This document shows, piece after piece, positions 13,426-16,961 of a DNA stretch of 16,961 nucleotides. Positions within the stretch are counted from its first letter, which is position 1. Each line of letters begins with the position of its first letter. The position numbers and the translations under genes are program-made. Below the pieces are notes generated by a model, which saw only the letters and a list, made by a program, of their open reading frames with translations, was not told the DNA's origin and searched no databases. The DNA comes from Microcoleaceae cyanobacterium UBA11344 (lineage in GTDB: Bacteria; Cyanobacteriota; Cyanobacteriia; Cyanobacteriales; Microcoleaceae): assembly GCA_003483675.1 (NCBI GenBank), contig DMYK01000574.1, positions 21,204 through 38,164 on the forward strand, in the 5' to 3' direction.

Positions 13426-15702
13426 TTATCTATTTTGCGGTATCCTAGGTGGGCACCAAAACAGGTTTTTGCTGCAAACCCCGATCGACTCCAAAATCCC
13501 TCGCATCACGTCTGTACAGTACATCCAGTGTCCTAAATCGTCATACATTCGATCGGGATTAAACTCCACATTGTAATGCAGCACATGATCAAGTCCTGCA
13601 AATTCATCGGAAGTTTGGGGAGAAAGCAGCAGTAATTGAAAAGGTTTCCCCTGGCATTTGTATTCCAGTTTATGGATGAGATCGATCACACCATTGCGAT
13701 CGGCAATACCTGTGCGAACAAACAGCACTTGGTCGCAATGTTTAAGTGCGTACCAAAACCGCCCAGAACGTGCCGTATATCGCTCGCGCATCCGTTCGTA
13801 TACCGGAGACATATCGTTAACAGGATCGTCTGTATCCTCAATTTCATGGGCAAAAGAAAGACCTGACCATTTGCTATGATAGATTCTACCGGCTTCGGCA
13901 CTGTAGTGCAGAAAAGCAGGATTCCACATATCATAAAATCCGTTTTCGATCGCATCTGCAACATCTCCAATATTGGTAGTGCGCGTCAAATCGAAGGGAA
14001 AAGCTGGACCATCGTACTCCATTTTATACAGCATCATCCGCACCGCACACCGATCGCCCAGTGGCAAAATCGCCACGCGGCTGATGTCGGATAATTGACA
14101 TTTATATTGAAACAATACAGCGGATTTAGGCGGTGCTTTCACCCGGCTTTCGATCCCATCTTTGCCAATCATCATGGTGCGAAAAGGTGTGTCGGGATTT
14201 AGCGGATCGTCATAGACTCCCGATGGCATGGCTTTCAGTAGATTGCGAACCTCTTTCCACATGGGTTGGATGTTGTATTCTTTGTCTGATTCGTTGATAA
14301 TCCAAAGGTGGCGATCGTCTAATTTCAAAATTCCTAAATGCCCGTCATAAAACAACAGTTGTGAGTTGTTCGGTGCAAAAAGATTGAAAGCGGAAGTGTA
14401 TTCTAAGTCGGCACCGGGGGGAATTTCCATTGTAGTTTCGATCGCCCCATTTTCCGGCACTGCAAAGAAAGGAAGCGTCCCTGACAAGACATTCTTATTA
14501 ATGTAGATCCCCGGGATCAATCCTGCTTTGCTTTGCAGTGCAGTTTGCATTGCTTGCCAATAGGTAGCGATTGTGTAATTGTTTGGTGATGAATTGACAA
14601 TCCGCAAACGTTGTTCTTCACAACAAGCAGTGACTTGAAAACCCGCATTGTCAAGGTAAACTGGGACTTCTTTGGGTTGGCTAATGTTTTGTTTTTCTCT
14701 TGCTATTTCGTCTTTGTCGATCGCAAACAAGTTAAGATCGATCGTCTCATACATCAGGTTATGACCGATCGTATTTGGGTGAGACGGATCGAAGGATGTT
14801 CCTGGTTTCCAGCGTCCTTGTCCATCATCCAACACTCTCAGCCAATCCAGCACTGGAACGCCCCAATTCTGCATCCGGTGGTGAGTATCTCGCAGCAGCC
14901 AGTAATGTTCTGAGTTATATTCGCCGTGGGGATATACCCCGCCCAGAATCGGACGTGCTCCCAAAGCCCGTGTCATTTTCACCAACTGCTGCAAGCCGCT
15001 TTCAAACCGGCGCTGGGCTCCCCGTCGTTCGTGAGGGCGACAGTAGGCCAACCCTTCGTTACCCAGAGACAGAGCAATAATTACCACATCTGGTTGTTCT
15101 GGGGCGACGACTGAGGAAAAACGGGCGATCGTTCTGCTGATATTGGCCCCCGCTTCTGACAAATTTACGAGTTGGTGTCCGTATTTTTCCTGCAAAGATT
15201 GTTCCAACTGGGAAGCCCAACCTTTGAACATCCAGGTTTTATGACCCTTGGCGACGGAGCTACCAATAACTGCGATTTTTAAGCCTTCAGACTTTTGGTT
15301 CGATGGGAGCTTGACAGCGGGTTCTTCAAGGTATCCGAAGGGATAAGGCTGCAAATAACCAAAGGTACCATCGTCTACTACGATTTTGCTGGATTTGTGG
15401 TCTGGGTCGATCGGTATCCAGCGGTTCCAACCGAATCCTTCCCATTCTGCGATACCGTTGGCATGAATATATACGTACTTATATTCAATTTTTTGGCGAT
15501 CGGCAGAGTATGTTGTCGAAGAGTGTCGAAGAGCCAGAGCTGGCTGAATGTCTATATCTATGTACCATAAAGGATAGCGATCGGCACTTGTGTTAAGGTG
15601 TACACATTTCGTGATATCCCACAGTCCTAATTCGGGAGCAGAACCGACGATCCCGATGGATGCGCCAGTCTGCGTGGGTCCAATAATCTGGAATCGATAC
15701 AT
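13426..15702 (-). CDS. CBM20 - SGNH hydrolase - DUF1796 papain-like fusion protein
   Basis: A 758-residue protein with at least three parts. Residues 1-110 are a CBM20-like starch-binding domain (GSAPELGLWD, then WYIDIDIQ and EYKYVYI, GIAEWEGFGWNRW). Residues 141-328 are an SGNH/GDSL hydrolase: block I IGSSVAKG with Ser149, Gly185, block III SLGNEG with Asn215, block V DPSHPN with Asp305 and His308; the full set suggests an active esterase or carbohydrate deacylase. Residues about 345-530 look like beta-rich spacer domains of unknown family. Residues 541-750 match DUF1796, a putative papain-like cysteine peptidase, with LGDRCAVRMML (Cys552), FPFDLTRT (568-575) and FAHEIED (His619). There is no signal peptide, so it probably works in the cytoplasm, perhaps on glycogen or another glycan; that is inferred. 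ATG 15702 has a weak agagaa ribosome binding site. The gene stands alone behind a repeat island. Confidence 0.85.
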   Translation of the reverse strand: MYRFQIIGPTQTGASIGIVGSAPELGLWDITKCVHLNTSADRYPLWYIDIDIQPALALRHSSTTYSADRQKIEYKYVYIHANGIAEWEGFGWNRWIPIDPDHKSSKIVVDDGTFGYLQPYPFGYLEEPAVKLPSNQKSEGLKIAVIGSSVAKGHKTWMFKGWASQLEQSLQEKYGHQLVNLSEAGANISRTIARFSSVVAPEQPDVVIIALSLGNEGLAYCRPHERRGAQRRFESGLQQLVKMTRALGARPILGGVYPHGEYNSEHYWLLRDTHHRMQNWGVPVLDWLRVLDDGQGRWKPGTSFDPSHPNTIGHNLMYETIDLNLFAIDKDEIAREKQNISQPKEVPVYLDNAGFQVTACCEEQRLRIVNSSPNNYTIATYWQAMQTALQSKAGLIPGIYINKNVLSGTLPFFAVPENGAIETTMEIPPGADLEYTSAFNLFAPNNSQLLFYDGHLGILKLDDRHLWIINESDKEYNIQPMWKEVRNLLKAMPSGVYDDPLNPDTPFRTMMIGKDGIESRVKAPPKSAVLFQYKCQLSDISRVAILPLGDRCAVRMMLYKMEYDGPAFPFDLTRTTNIGDVADAIENGFYDMWNPAFLHYSAEAGRIYHSKWSGLSFAHEIEDTDDPVNDMSPVYERMRERYTARSGRFWYALKHCDQVLFVRTGIADRNGVIDLIHKLEYKCQGKPFQLLLLSPQTSDEFAGLDHVLHYNVEFNPDRMYDDLGHWMYCTDVMRGILESIGVCSKNLFWCPPRIPQNR

Positions 15703-15895
15703 AGGTTTTTTCTCTATCTAAAGATACAAGGCCGGACAGGAAGGCTGAATCCTCAAAGTTGTTTTGACAGTAACACATAGGAGTTGTTAAAATCTGTCTT
15801 GAAAATAACATTGGACAGTATTAATCTTCTGTGTCCCCAGATTCATTCCTTCCTATTCTTGTCAATTCGTTACCAAGTCAAAAAACTATTCAATT

Positions 15896-15930
15896 CTTCA
15901 ATCTTCAATCTTCAATCTTCAATCTTCAAT
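15896..15930. repeat. Heptanucleotide tandem repeat (five units of cttcaat)
   Basis: Five perfect cttcaat units run 15896-15930 and are bordered by attcttc on the left and ctaaaatt on the right. On the minus strand this reads aattttagattgaagattg…, the same family as the attttag array that ends the methyltransferase gene at 5523. Confidence 0.9.
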
Positions 15931-16038
15931 CTAAAATTCGATGTTCCGCTTGACTCATAACAAGTAAGCGTTTATAGTAAGTGATTTACCGGACTTGATC
16001 TAACGGGAGTAATTTGCCAATTTCAAATCTCAAAATAG

Positions 16039-16074
16039 AAAAAATCGATCGACCTTGACTAAAAGAGCGATCGA
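16039..16074 (-). terminator. Possible intrinsic terminator of the TerC-family gene
   Basis: Read on the minus strand, TCGATCG (16074-16068) and CGATCGA (16051-16045) form a 7-bp stem around a 16-nt loop, followed at once by six T. It starts about 36 nt after the TerC-family stop. The loop is long and CGATCG is frequent here by chance, so the call is tentative. Confidence 0.35.
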
Positions 16075-16109
16075 CTTTCCACAAAAACAAAAGTCTATAA
16101 TCAAGGAGC

Positions 16110-16880
16110 TTAAATTTCGGACTTCAGTCCTTCCGACTCCAGCGCTACAGGTTCTGAATCTGGCTGCTTGAGAGCAACTTCCAAGGATTTTAGATCAGTT
16201 CGCAATTCAGGACTACGTTGAGAAAATCCCCAGACAAATACTAGGGCTATACTCAAAACCACCAGCCATTGCGGCGGAACTAAATTGTCATTAATCACTT
16301 TCACCAGCAGTCGCAAGCCAACCAACCCGACGGTGACGTAGCCAGCATCTTCCAGGTGAACGAATTCGTCCAGCCAGCGGATGAACAATCCTGCCATAAA
16401 TCGCAGGGCGATAATTCCGATTGTCGCGCCCGTCAGCACGAGCCAAGTTTGATCAGAAATTGCGATCGCCGTAGTGACGCTATCCAAAGAAAACGCTAAA
16501 TCTGTCAAAGCAAGCACTGGAATTGCTTGCCATAGAGACGAAAATCGCGGCCCGTGATGTTCTCCTTCCGAGTCAGCATCTGAGTAAAAATGCTGGAAAA
16601 CTAGCCACAGCAGGTAGAGAGCTCCTAGCAGTTCAAACTGCCAGTATTGGATCACCCAAGTAGCAGTTAAAATTAATGCGATCCGTAGTACAAAAGCAAT
16701 TGCCAAACCGAAGTTGAGAGCCTGTTGCTGTAGCTTGGCATCTTCCAAACCTTTAGAAATAGATGCCAGGGCGATCGCATTGTCTGCCGAAAGAACAGCC
16801 TCCAAAGCCACCAAAACCAATAATAATAAAAAGGCATCTACTCCAAAACTGGGCGAAGCGTCGAGAAATTGATCTAGCAT
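16110..16880 (-). CDS. TerC-family integral membrane protein (probable metal transporter)
   Basis: A 256-residue polytopic membrane protein with about seven hydrophobic segments between 14 and 219. The family signature is clear: LEAVLSADNAIALA (26-39), with Glu27, Asp33 and Asn34 in the membrane, and the second half-repeat TDLAFSLDSVTTAIA (126-140) with Asp127 and Asp133. TerC-family proteins include manganese and calcium exporters (for example Alx/MntP-linked systems and bacterial TerC paired with secretion), and plant relatives act in thylakoid biogenesis. Metal flux is the likely role; the ion is not evident from sequence. A His-rich acidic loop (DADSEGEHHG, 101-110) separates the halves, and the C-terminal 35 residues are soluble and acidic. 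ATG 16880 has no clear ribosome binding site. The gene is alone in the window; nothing here suggests tellurite resistance. Confidence 0.92.
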   Translation of the reverse strand: MLDQFLDASPSFGVDAFLLLLVLVALEAVLSADNAIALASISKGLEDAKLQQQALNFGLAIAFVLRIALILTATWVIQYWQFELLGALYLLWLVFQHFYSDADSEGEHHGPRFSSLWQAIPVLALTDLAFSLDSVTTAIAISDQTWLVLTGATIGIIALRFMAGLFIRWLDEFVHLEDAGYVTVGLVGLRLLVKVINDNLVPPQWLVVLSIALVFVWGFSQRSPELRTDLKSLEVALKQPDSEPVALESEGLKSEI

Positions 16881-16932
16881 TAACTATTTTGTGTACCTAA
16901 GATTTTTGACATACTCATCGACTATCAGGTAC

Positions 16933-16956
16933 GGTGGTTGGTGAGCGTAGTCGAAC
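16933..16956. repeat. Probable interspersed repeat ggttggtgagcgtagtcgaa
   Basis: The motif ggttggtgagcgtagtcgaa upstream of the TerC-family start resembles a short dispersed sequence I recall from many filamentous cyanobacteria (variants of GGTTG-TGAGCG-AGTCGAA). Only one copy occurs in the window, so the call rests on recall and is limited by the window edge. Confidence 0.35.
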
Positions 16957-16961
16957 TATGA

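Larger units (their letters stand above)
15703..16109. other. Spacer with repeats and promoter-like sequence
   Basis: This 407-bp spacer lies between two minus-strand genes. It should hold the promoter of the fusion gene. It contains a heptamer array (15896-15930) and a hairpin behind the TerC-family gene. On the + strand TTGACA (15764-15769), an 18-bp gap and TAAAAT (15788-15793) resemble a promoter, but no + strand gene follows. No open frame with coding character was seen. Confidence 0.5.

Noticed and set aside
13636..15570. Multiple + strand frames opposite the fusion gene
   Set aside because: They are antisense shadows of a long minus-strand gene with clear domains throughout.
16881..16961. 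Possible tRNA 3' end at the motif tagtcgaacta
   Set aside because: No T-loop, acceptor stem or anticodon arm can be built; it fits a short interspersed repeat better.

Overview
The window looks like chromosomal DNA of a filamentous cyanobacterium, most likely in the Oscillatoriales/Microcoleus range. The palindrome GCGATCGC (HIP1) and shorter CGATCG sites occur throughout. Heptanucleotide tandem repeats and other dispersed cyanobacterial-type repeats sit between genes. Several proteins (ABC-F, TerC-family, GspC/PilP-like) have a cyanobacterial flavour. The genus is an inference; no rRNA, tRNA or CRISPR array was seen.

Layout. 1-1489: a heptamer repeat array, then a minus-strand membrane protein with a long Pro/Ala-rich stretch and a GspC/PilP-like C-terminal domain. 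1490-2466: AT-rich spacer with at best one doubtful small ORF. 2467-4479: a 2-oxoglutarate/Fe(II) oxygenase (+) converges on a pentameric ligand-gated ion channel (-) related to GLIC/ELIC; two hairpins separate them. 4888-5529: a SAM-dependent methyltransferase. 5631-9310: a minus-strand run made of an ABC-F (Uup-type) ATPase, an SMC/OLD-like AAA ATPase and an overlapping small TOPRIM-like protein. The last two look like a compact two-gene effector cassette, possibly antiviral. 9535-10414: small genes, then a toxin-antitoxin operon with an intact-looking promoter but an in-frame stop in the antitoxin and a truncated toxin. 10431-13046: a histone-deacetylase-family hydrolase followed by an acyl-CoA synthetase of malonyl-CoA synthetase type, a possible deacylase/synthetase pair. 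13047-13425: an island of interspersed repeats with a 52-bp perfect duplication. 13426-15702: a three-domain protein, CBM20 + SGNH hydrolase + DUF1796 papain-like domain. 15703-16109: spacer with a third heptamer array. 16110-16880: a TerC-family membrane protein.

The most unusual items are the CBM20-SGNH-DUF1796 fusion, the cyanobacterial Cys-loop-type channel, the AAA/TOPRIM pair behind uup, and the decayed toxin-antitoxin locus. All domain calls come from reading motifs by eye; no database search was run.
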